From: Chloroflexota bacterium
GTDB lineage: Bacteria; Chloroflexota; Limnocylindria; QHBO01
Reading direction: 5' to 3'
NCBI GenBank assembly: GCA_024636135.1
Contig: JAGXHP010000072.1
Location: 1-6,526 of the forward strand
Length of the DNA: 6,526 nt
Positions within the stretch are counted from its first letter, which is position 1; each line of letters starts with the position of its first letter. The notes below the pieces were generated by a model. It was not told the DNA's origin. It did no database searches and was given only the letters and a program-made list of their open reading frames with translations. A program made the translations under genes and the position numbers. Of this stretch, positions 1 to 5,244 are shown piece by piece.

Positions 1-59
1 CCTCGACATCCCGATCGGCGATCGGCGATTCATCCGGCGCGATCGCGGGCGATTTTGGC

Positions 60-65
60 TAGCCT
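60..65 (+). promoter_or_regulatory. Candidate -10 box for a leaderless GH13 mRNA
   Basis: The hexamer TAGCCT fits TANNNT and ends 6 nt before the ATG at 72. In a standard promoter this puts transcription start on or beside the A of the start codon. No purine-rich Shine-Dalgarno is seen in the preceding 30 nt, which supports leaderless initiation. No good -35 element was found. The same arrangement precedes other first-in-unit genes in this window, which raises confidence above what one hexamer would give. The rest of 1-71 holds no gene I can support. Confidence 0.45.
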
Positions 66-71
66 GCATCC

Positions 72-1691
72 ATGAGGGATCGAGCACCGCGCTGGTGGCA
101 GACGGCGGTCGTCTACCAGGTCTACCCGCGAAGCTTCGCGGACTCGGACGGCGACGGCACCGGCGACCTCAACGGGATCAGCGGGCGACTCGACTACCTC
201 GCCTGGCTGGGTGTCGATGCCATCTGGATCTCTCCGTTCTATCCCTCGCCGATGGCCGATTTCGGGTACGACGTGGCCGACTACACCGACGTCGATCCCC
301 TTTTCGGCACGCTCGCCGACTTCGATCGGTTGGTGGCTGCTGCCCACGAGCGAAATATTCGGGTCCTCGTCGACTACGTCCCGAACCACACCAGCGACCA
401 ACACCCGTGGTTCGTCGAGTCGCGGGCGTCGCGCGACAACCCGAAGGCCGACTGGTACGTGTGGCGCGACCCGAAGCCGGATGGCGGCCTGCCGAACAAC
501 TGGATCAGCATGTTCGCCGGCCCCACCTGGACCTGGGACGAAACGCGCGCGCAGTACTACCTCCACATCTTCCTGGCCGAGCAGCCGGACCTGAACTGGC
601 GAAACCCCGAGGTCCGTGACGCGATGTTCGACGTCGCGCGCTTCTGGCTCGACCGTGGCGTGGATGGCTTCCGGATCGACGTGGCGCCGATGGTGATGAA
701 GGATCCGGAGCTGCGCGACAACCCGCCGAACCCCGACCCGGGATGGGAGCATTCGCGCCTCGGATCATGGCTGACGCAGCTCCACGTGAACGACCACAAC
801 CACCCGGACATGCACGAGCTGTATCGGTCCTTCCGGAGCATGCTGGAGTCGTACCCAGGGGACCGCGTGAGCATCGGCGAGCTGCATCACCCCGACTTCG
901 ATCGTTGGGCCGAGTACTACGGGGAGCGCCAGGACGAGATCCACGTCCCGTTCAACTTCCACGTGATCAACAGTCCGTGGACGGCGGATGGCGTCCGGCG
1001 CGCCGTGGAGGGGGTCGAGGGTGTCCTCCCCGCCGGCGCATGGGCGAGCTGGGTGCTCGGCAACCATGACCAGCCGCGGATCGCCTCGGCCGAGCGTGCG
1101 GGGCGCGACCAGGCGAGGGTCGCGATGATGCTGCTGCTCACCCTGCGCGGCACCCCGACCCTCTACTACGGGGACGAGATCGGCATGGTCGACGTCCCGG
1201 TCGCCGTCGCCGATAGCCGGGACCCGCTCGAGCGGCTCGAGGCCGGGCGGGGCCGCGACCCCGAGCGCTCACCGATGCCGTGGGACGACTCACCCAACGC
1301 GGGCTTCTGCCCGCCCGGGGTTTCGCCGTGGCTCCCCATCGCGCCCGACTTCGCCGATGTCAACGTGGCCGGCCAGGCCGTGGACCCCGGCTCGCTCCTC
1401 ACGCTGACCCGCGACCTCCTGCAGCTGCGTCGCGAGCATCCGATCCTGCGGCTCGGCGACTTCGAGCCGTTCGGACCGACGCCGGACGGCGTGCTCGCCT
1501 TCAGGCGCATCGGACGCAGCGGCGGTCAGCTGGACGTGCTCCTCAACCTGACCGCCGAGCCTCGCGCGGCCCGCGGATCCGGGGCCGGGCGCGTCGTCAT
1601 CGGCACCCAGCGTGAGCGCGACGGCGAACCCGTGGGTGCCGACGTGGAGCTCCGGCCGAACGAGGGCCTCGTCGTCGAGGTCGGTCGCTGA
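72..1691 (+). CDS. GH13 family alpha-glucosidase (oligo-1,6-glucosidase type)
   Basis: A 539-residue glycoside hydrolase of the alpha-amylase superfamily, expected to release glucose from the non-reducing end of short alpha-glucans by a retaining mechanism. It begins with the typical YQVYPRSF strand. A DSDGDGTGD loop (residues 24-32) matches the Ca2+ site of oligo-1,6-glucosidases. All four GH13 signature regions are present: DYVPNHTS (101-108), GFRID with nucleophile D203 and R201, IGELHH with acid/base E270, and GNHDQ with transition-state stabiliser D333. A C-terminal beta domain follows, and the length is normal for the family. There is no signal peptide, so it should act in the cytoplasm on imported sugars; no transporter lies in the window. 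Val204 directly after the nucleophile is the residue linked to alpha-1,6 preference in isomaltase-type enzymes, but the subfamily is not certain. An alpha-1,4-glucosidase or a transglucosylating relative is possible. The ATG at 72 is chosen because the conserved N-terminus starts at once and a TANNNT box sits just upstream. Confidence 0.93.
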   Translation: MRDRAPRWWQTAVVYQVYPRSFADSDGDGTGDLNGISGRLDYLAWLGVDAIWISPFYPSPMADFGYDVADYTDVDPLFGTLADFDRLVAAAHERNIRVLVDYVPNHTSDQHPWFVESRASRDNPKADWYVWRDPKPDGGLPNNWISMFAGPTWTWDETRAQYYLHIFLAEQPDLNWRNPEVRDAMFDVARFWLDRGVDGFRIDVAPMVMKDPELRDNPPNPDPGWEHSRLGSWLTQLHVNDHNHPDMHELYRSFRSMLESYPGDRVSIGELHHPDFDRWAEYYGERQDEIHVPFNFHVINSPWTADGVRRAVEGVEGVLPAGAWASWVLGNHDQPRIASAERAGRDQARVAMMLLLTLRGTPTLYYGDEIGMVDVPVAVADSRDPLERLEAGRGRDPERSPMPWDDSPNAGFCPPGVSPWLPIAPDFADVNVAGQAVDPGSLLTLTRDLLQLRREHPILRLGDFEPFGPTPDGVLAFRRIGRSGGQLDVLLNLTAEPRAARGSGAGRVVIGTQRERDGEPVGADVELRPNEGLVVEVGR

Positions 1692-1699
1692 TCAGCGAC
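1684..1699. terminator. 16-bp perfect palindrome over the GH13 stop, possible bidirectional terminator
   Basis: GTCGCTGATCAGCGAC is its own reverse complement and includes the TGA stop (1689-1691). As RNA from either strand it can fold into a 6-bp stem with a GATC tetraloop. It lies at the junction of two convergent genes, whose stops are 40 bp apart, so it could limit read-through both ways. It lacks a run of Ts: only TTT at 1716-1718 follows on the + side. This makes it a weak intrinsic terminator at best. A protein-binding site or chance are the alternatives. Confidence 0.35.
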
Positions 1700-1731
1700 G
1701 GGTGCTGCACCGGCCTTTGATTGGCGTGGCC

Positions 1732-3096
1732 TCAGCCGATGCGGATCATCTTCTTGTTCACGAACTCGTCGGCACCCAGGCGGCCCATCTCGCGGCCGGT
1801 GCCCGAGCGCTTGACGCCACCGAACGGCAGCTCGGCGCCGTCGGCGAGCACGACATTCACGAACACCATCCCGGCCTCGATGCCATCGGCGACGCGGAGC
1901 GCCTGCTCCTGGTCGGTTGTGTAGACGTACGAGCCGAGGCCGTACGGGGTGTCGTTCGCGATCCGCACGGCGTCGGCCTCGTCCTTGGCGCGGTACACCT
2001 GCGCGACCGGGCCGAAGAACTCCTCCCTGGAGGCGGGGTTCTCAGGAGTGACATCCGTCAGCACGGTCGTCGGGAAGAAGGCGCCGTCGCGGGTGCCGCC
2101 GTGCACGAGCTTCGCGCCGTGCTCGATCGCTCGCTTGACCTGCTCGTCGAGGCGCTCGGCGGCGTTCAGCGACGCCAGCGGGCCGAGCGTCGTGTCGGCG
2201 GACGTGGGATCGGTCGCCTCGATCTCAGCCATCTTCGCGCTGAACTTCTCGAGGAACGGCTCGTACAGTTCGTCGGCGACGATGAAGCGCTTGGCCGCGT
2301 TGCACGACTGCCCGTTGGTGTCGAGCCGGGCGTCGACCGCGTTCTGCACGGTGGCGTCGAGGTCGTCCGTCGAGAGCAGGATGAACGGGTCCGAGCCGCC
2401 GAGCTCGAGCACGACCTTCTTCAGGTGACGGCCGGCGATCTCGGCCACCGCGGAGCCCGCGCGCTCCGAGCCGGTGAGCGAGACGCCCTGCACGCGCGGG
2501 TCGGCGATGACCCGCTCGAGCTGGTTGTGCGATGCGTAGATGTTCACGTATGCGCCGGCGGGGAAGCCCGCGTCGCGGAACATCTCGTGCATCGCGGCGG
2601 CGGACTCGGGGCACTGGCCGGCGTGCTTCAGCAGGATCGTGTTGCCGATGATGAGGTTCGGGCCGGCGAAGCGTGCGACCTGGTAGTAGGGGAAGTTCCA
2701 GGGCATGACGCCGAGCAGCACCCCGAGCGACGAGCTGCGGATGAGCGCCGAGCCCTCGCCGGCGAGGAGCTCGATCGGCTCGTCCTTGAGGAAGTCCGGC
2801 GAGTGGTCGGCGTAGTACTCGTAGATGTCCGCAGCGAAGTCGACCTCGCCGAGAGCCAGGCCGATCGGCTTGCCCATCTCGGCCACGATGATTTCCGCCA
2901 GCTCCGGGCGGCGCTCGCGGTGGAGCTCGGCGACGCGGCGGATGAGGCCCGCCCGCTCCTCGACCGTGCTGGACCTCGACCAGGTCCGATGCGCCTCGTC
3001 GGCGGCGGCGATCGCGGCCTCGAGCTCGCCATCGGTGATCGTGTCGTATGTCTTGACCGTCTCCCCGGTCGCGGGGTTGGTCACGGCATAGCCCAT
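1732..3096 (-). CDS. gabD: NAD(P)-dependent succinate-semialdehyde dehydrogenase family protein
   Basis: A 454-residue aldehyde dehydrogenase that most resembles the short GabD1-type enzymes of actinobacteria. These oxidise succinate semialdehyde to succinate with NAD(P)+, feeding 4-aminobutyrate or 2-oxoglutarate carbon into the TCA cycle. Visible features are the N-terminal NPATGE motif, the oxyanion Asn134 in MPWNFP, cofactor-binding Lys157 in LLKHA, the TGSE cofactor loop, general base Glu231 in LELGGSDPF, nucleophile Cys265 in NGQSCNAAKRF, and Glu359 in EEFFGP. The 34-residue Glu-Cys spacing is the normal one. The C-terminal PFGGVKRSG oligomerisation segment is present. It is soluble and cytosolic. 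It starts 29 bp after the stop of the PduO-type gene, with an AAGGAG Shine-Dalgarno, so it is probably cotranscribed as the second gene. Its sequence is not like CoA-acylating PduP enzymes despite the PduO neighbour. The family call is firm; the exact aldehyde substrate is inferred. Confidence 0.9.
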   Translation of the reverse strand: MGYAVTNPATGETVKTYDTITDGELEAAIAAADEAHRTWSRSSTVEERAGLIRRVAELHRERRPELAEIIVAEMGKPIGLALGEVDFAADIYEYYADHSPDFLKDEPIELLAGEGSALIRSSSLGVLLGVMPWNFPYYQVARFAGPNLIIGNTILLKHAGQCPESAAAMHEMFRDAGFPAGAYVNIYASHNQLERVIADPRVQGVSLTGSERAGSAVAEIAGRHLKKVVLELGGSDPFILLSTDDLDATVQNAVDARLDTNGQSCNAAKRFIVADELYEPFLEKFSAKMAEIEATDPTSADTTLGPLASLNAAERLDEQVKRAIEHGAKLVHGGTRDGAFFPTTVLTDVTPENPASREEFFGPVAQVYRAKDEADAVRIANDTPYGLGSYVYTTDQEQALRVADGIEAGMVFVNVVLADGAELPFGGVKRSGTGREMGRLGADEFVNKKMIRIG

Positions 3097-3105
3097 CGTT
3101 CAGTT

Positions 3106-3111
3106 CTCCTT
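3106..3111 (-). promoter_or_regulatory. Shine-Dalgarno site of the aldehyde dehydrogenase gene
   Basis: AAGGAG on the - strand lies 9 nt before the ATG at 3096, inside the 29-bp gap after the preceding gene. It fixes the start and contrasts with the gene ahead of it (start 3695), which has no such site. Confidence 0.75.
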
Positions 3112-3125
3112 CGGGAAGCCCGATA

Positions 3126-3695
3126 TTACGCCTCGGTTCGGACCGGCTGGAACCCCCCGTCGGCAACTCGCGCGGCGACGAATAGTAGGTCCGCCAGCCG
3201 GTTGACGTATGGCAGCACGTGCGAGTCCGGAAGTCCGTCCGCGGCCGCGAGCTCGACGCATCGGCGTTCTGCCCGGCGCACCGTCGTCCGGGCCAAGTCG
3301 AGCGCGGCGCCGGTCATCGACCCGCCCGGCAGGACGAACTCCTTCGGCTGCTCGACCAGCTCCTCGAGCTCGTCGATCTCGCGCTCGAGGGCCGTCACCA
3401 TCGCCTCGGTCACGCGCGTCACCCCGTCGGCGAGCCTGTCGCGCCGATCGACGTGGGTGGCGAGCTCGGCGCCGACCACGAACAGCTCCCGCTGGAGCCG
3501 GACGATGAGCTCGTCGAGCCTTGCTTCCGTGCGGTCGGGCGCCGGGCGGATCGAGGAGCGGGCCAAGCCGAGCGCGGCAACGGCCTCGTCGGTCGTGCCA
3601 TAGGCCTCGGTCCGGGGATCGGCCTTGCTCACCCGGTCGCCGCCGTACAGGAGGCCGGTCGAGCCGTCGTCGCCCTTGCGCGTGTAGATCCGCAT
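3126..3695 (-). CDS. pduO: PduO-type cob(I)yrinic acid a,c-diamide (corrinoid) adenosyltransferase
   Basis: A 189-residue single-domain enzyme that transfers the 5'-deoxyadenosyl group of ATP to cob(I)alamin or related corrinoids, making adenosylcobalamin. All family landmarks are present: the ATP-binding N-terminus IYTRKGDDGSTG (residues 3-14), EAYGTTDEA near residue 30, FVLPGGS (120-126), the RRAER helix (140-144), and YVNRLADLLF (163-172) with Asn165, Arg166 and Asp169. The family acts as a trimer with active sites at subunit interfaces. The length is typical, with no extra C-terminal domain. The ATG at 3695 is right because the conserved motif begins at residue 2. No Shine-Dalgarno precedes it, but a TACCAT box lies 8 nt upstream. 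It heads a likely two-gene unit with the aldehyde dehydrogenase. No B12-dependent enzyme lies in the window, so its client is unknown. The symbol denotes the family only; no propanediol operon is seen. Confidence 0.93.
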   Translation of the reverse strand: MRIYTRKGDDGSTGLLYGGDRVSKADPRTEAYGTTDEAVAALGLARSSIRPAPDRTEARLDELIVRLQRELFVVGAELATHVDRRDRLADGVTRVTEAMVTALEREIDELEELVEQPKEFVLPGGSMTGAALDLARTTVRRAERRCVELAAADGLPDSHVLPYVNRLADLLFVAARVADGGFQPVRTEA

Positions 3696-3703
3696 CGGCG
3701 GCC

Positions 3704-3709
3704 ATGGTA
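3704..3709 (-). promoter_or_regulatory. Candidate -10 box for the PduO-type gene
   Basis: On the - strand TACCAT (TANNNT) ends 8 nt before the ATG at 3695, in the 38-bp gap after the MIP18-family gene. No GGAG-like site occurs there, so translation is probably leaderless or nearly so. This would make the adenosyltransferase the head of its own transcript. The sequence is weak on its own. Confidence 0.35.
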
Positions 3710-3733
3710 GTCGCCGAAGGATGCGCGAAACGC

Positions 3734-4024
3734 CTAGAAGAGACCGGGCGGGGGCTCCCAGCGATCGGCAAGCAACGTGACCTTGACGGGCGGCCCGACG
3801 ACTTCCTCGGCCTTGGCCTTCACCGTTTGGATCAGCTCACCGGCCCAGGGGCAGAAGGGCGTTGTCAGGATCATCTTGATCTCGGTCGGCGCACCGTCCG
3901 TGCCGAGCTCGACGGCCTTGATGAGGTCGAGGTCCACGATGCTCATCCCGATCTCCGGATCCTGGATCTCGTAGAGCGCGGTCATCACCTCGTCCACCTT
4001 GCCGAGGTTCGAATCAATCGTCAT
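3734..4024 (-). CDS. MIP18/DUF59 family metal-sulfur cluster assembly protein
   Basis: A 96-residue single-domain protein of the MIP18 (DUF59) family, which includes SufT, PaaD and the eukaryotic CIA factor MIP18. Members help mature or insert Fe-S clusters in target proteins. The signature DPEIGMSIVDLDLI (residues 22-35) has Asp22, Glu24 and Asp31. TTPFCPW (54-60) holds the conserved Cys58. A C-terminal LADRWEPPP segment has Trp89. The length is typical of the stand-alone form. There is no sign of a suf operon or phenylacetate genes here, so SufT and PaaD cannot be told apart by context, and a general housekeeping role is the safer reading. It lies 43 bp after the PIG-L gene and 38 bp before the PduO-type gene, on the same strand. 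It appears to have its own leaderless promoter. The ATG at 4024 is supported by the TAAACT box exactly 6 nt upstream and by the absence of a Shine-Dalgarno. Confidence 0.88.
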   Translation of the reverse strand: MTIDSNLGKVDEVMTALYEIQDPEIGMSIVDLDLIKAVELGTDGAPTEIKMILTTPFCPWAGELIQTVKAKAEEVVGPPVKVTLLADRWEPPPGLF

Positions 4025-4030
4025 GCGAAC

Positions 4031-4036
4031 AGTTTA
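4031..4036 (-). promoter_or_regulatory. Candidate -10 box for the MIP18-family gene (leaderless)
   Basis: On the - strand TAAACT, close to TATAAT, ends 6 nt before the ATG at 4024, placing the transcript start at the A of the ATG. The nearest purine-rich run (GAGGG) is far too distant to serve as a ribosome-binding site. With TATACT at 5173-5178, this is one of the two best -10 matches in the window. Confidence 0.55.
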
Positions 4037-4067
4037 CGCCCTCGTCGCGATCGTGCCCCTCTGGACC

Positions 4068-4793
4068 TCAGAGGAGGGCGGTGTCGAACTCCGGGTGCGG
4101 GCTCGGGACCAGGGGGCGGACGCGGGAATATCCCTCGTGAATCGGCTCGCCGCTCTCGATCGCCGCCTTCAACGCCGCGAGCTCCTCGCTCGCGTCGGTC
4201 TGGCTGGCATGACAGCCCAGTGCCTCGGCCTTGCGCGCTGCCACCTTCGTGATCGGAATGCGATGCGTGGCCGCCTGCTCCTCACCCGACAGGTCGTAGC
4301 GGTTGCCACTGGGATCGAAGATCGGGCTGATCACGTACACCGCGTTCGGCGCGATCCCCCGGTCGGCCAGTCGCTCGACCGCCCATCGAGTGGCGTTGCC
4401 GACGGCGATGTGGTCGGGATGCCCGGTGACGCCGTGCGGGCCGAAGGTGATCACGGCCGCCGGCCGCCGCTCGGCCATCCACGCCGTGATCTCGTCCACG
4501 AGCCGCTCGAACGGCTGGTCCGCCACGCCCCCGTCGGGATACCCGTCGAGCAGCGACACCTCGTCCAGGCCGATCGCGCGCGCGGCGCAGATCAGCTCGG
4601 CCTCGCGCTGGTCGCCGGTGGCGGGATCGGACGACCCATCGGCGGATCCCGCCTCGCCGCGGGTGACCACCAGCAGCCGGGTCGTGGCGCCCGCGTCGTG
4701 CGCGACGGCGAGGGCCCCCGCGCAGCCGAAGCTCTCGTCGTCGGGATGGGCAAGGATGGCGGCGAGGCCGCCGGGCGCGATCGGATAGGCCAC
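4068..4793 (-). CDS. PIG-L/LmbE family zinc-dependent deacetylase
   Basis: A 241-residue member of the PIG-L (LmbE) fold, zinc amidases that remove acetyl groups from N-acetylglucosamine-type substrates. Known members act in mycothiol, bacillithiol, GPI-anchor and secondary-metabolite pathways. The zinc motif AHPDDE (residues 15-20) gives His16 and Asp19 as ligands and Asp18 as the likely general base. GHPDH (124-128) provides the third ligand, His128. TRGEAG after the second strand and an RxxE helix are also typical. There is no signal peptide or membrane segment. It starts with GTG, preceded by a GAGGAG Shine-Dalgarno 5 nt away that lies just past the stop of the upstream gene (13-bp gap), so the two are probably translationally coupled. 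It is shorter than Mca-type mycothiol conjugate amidases, and no thiol-biosynthesis gene is nearby. The family is firm, the substrate is unknown. Confidence 0.9.
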   Translation of the reverse strand: MAYPIAPGGLAAILAHPDDESFGCAGALAVAHDAGATTRLLVVTRGEAGSADGSSDPATGDQREAELICAARAIGLDEVSLLDGYPDGGVADQPFERLVDEITAWMAERRPAAVITFGPHGVTGHPDHIAVGNATRWAVERLADRGIAPNAVYVISPIFDPSGNRYDLSGEEQAATHRIPITKVAARKAEALGCHASQTDASEELAALKAAIESGEPIHEGYSRVRPLVPSPHPEFDTALL

Positions 4794-4798
4794 CGATT

Positions 4799-4804
4799 CT
4801 CCTC
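4799..4804 (-). promoter_or_regulatory. Shine-Dalgarno deciding the GTG start of the PIG-L gene
   Basis: GAGGAG on the - strand is 5 nt before the GTG at 4793 and begins 2 nt after the upstream stop codon. It supports a GTG rather than ATG start and coupling to the preceding gene. Confidence 0.75.
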
Positions 4805-4806
4805 GG

Positions 4807-5163
4807 TCAGTCGTGTTCGGCTTCGTCGTCCGAGAGCAGGGTCCATCCCTGTCGCTCGACGCTCGTCCTCATCGTACGCAGGACGGCGAGCTTGCCGCCG
4901 GCCACCTCTGCAATGAAGCGGCGCGCGCCCTCATCGTCGAGCGATGTGCCGGGCGGTGCACTTCCGCGTCCGACGTTGAGCCACGCCAGGTGGTAGCGAT
5001 CCATCTTCCCCCACACGCGCTCGAGCAGCGAGTCCGATTCCAAAAGCCACGCACGGAACGCGTCCCAGTCCGGTTCGGCCTCGATCGCCTGTCCCGTCGC
5101 GACGAGCGCGTCCGTAGCAGCCAGAAACGCCGAACGGGACATGACGGGCGGGCGAGCGTGCAT
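4807..5163 (-). CDS. Hypothetical protein (118 aa) coupled to the PIG-L deacetylase
   Basis: I do not recognise this small soluble protein. It looks mostly helical and is rich in Ala, Asp, Glu and Arg. It has a Trp-rich middle (PDWDAFRAWLLESD at 31-44, then VWGKMDRYHLAWLN at 50-63), a probable loop (GRGSAPPGTS, 65-74), and a second helical part, EGARRFIAEVAGGKLAVL (78-95). It ends in the acidic tail DDEAEHD. There is no signal peptide, membrane segment or Cys/His metal motif. The frame is judged real because it ends 13 bp before the PIG-L GTG with that gene's ribosome-binding site right after its stop, and because its composition looks protein-like, unlike the Arg/Pro-rich shadow frames. The ATG at 5163 is preferred because TATACT lies 9 nt upstream. 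The ATG at 5142 (111 aa) is possible. A longer 147-residue form from 5250 would run across the promoter and into the divergent gene, so it is less likely. Confidence 0.7.
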   Translation of the reverse strand: MHARPPVMSRSAFLAATDALVATGQAIEAEPDWDAFRAWLLESDSLLERVWGKMDRYHLAWLNVGRGSAPPGTSLDDEGARRFIAEVAGGKLAVLRTMRTSVERQGWTLLSDDEAEHD

Positions 5164-5244
5164 CGCCGCAGGAGTATAGGCGGCCCGGTCATCGGAACCC
5201 TTCGTACCATTGTTCGCGCGAAGCCTGCCTTCAACACTCCGGGC
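5164..5244. promoter_or_regulatory. Divergent intergenic promoter region
   Basis: These 81 bp separate the leftward 118-aa gene from the rightward GGDEF gene, so both promoters should lie here. Leftward, TATACT is at 5173-5178. Rightward there are two weak options: TACCAT at 5205-5210, giving a leader near 28 nt, or the degenerate AACACT at 5233-5238, exactly 6 nt before the GTG start. The perfect 10-bp palindrome TTCGCGCGAA at 5213-5222 lies in the middle and could be an operator half, though palindromes this short arise by chance in GC-rich DNA. Confidence 0.45.
5173..5178 (-). promoter_or_regulatory. Candidate -10 box for the 118-aa gene and PIG-L unit
   Basis: TATACT on the - strand matches TATAAT at five of six positions and ends 9 nt before the ATG at 5163, giving a leader of about 0-3 nt. 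No Shine-Dalgarno precedes that ATG. The -35 region is poor. It sits in the divergent intergenic region, as expected for the first gene of the leftward block. Confidence 0.5.

Noticed and set aside
1732..3096. CoA-acylating propionaldehyde dehydrogenase (PduP) because of the PduO neighbour
   Set aside because: The sequence has the full Glu231/Cys265 ALDH arrangement and GabD1-like motifs (PWNFP, LLKHA, LELGGSDPF), which point to the hydrolytic GabD branch.
2225..3166. 313-codon - strand open frame overlapping the dehydrogenase in another frame
   Set aside because: Its sequence is Arg/Pro/Gly-rich. It is the shifted frame of the dehydrogenase gene, not an extra gene or a frameshift.
1612..3603. 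663-codon + strand open frame opposite the dehydrogenase and PduO-type genes
   Set aside because: It is antisense to two genes with complete catalytic motifs. Its translation is rich in Arg, His, Val and Ser with no recognisable domain. Long antisense frames are expected in GC-rich DNA.
4068..4793. MshB or Mca mycothiol enzyme
   Set aside because: The zinc site is shared by the whole PIG-L family. No mycothiol gene is near and the length is unlike Mca, so only the family is claimed.
3999..4916. 305-codon + strand open frame opposite the PIG-L gene
   Set aside because: It is antisense to the zinc-motif frame, with Arg/Gly/His-rich composition and no domain.
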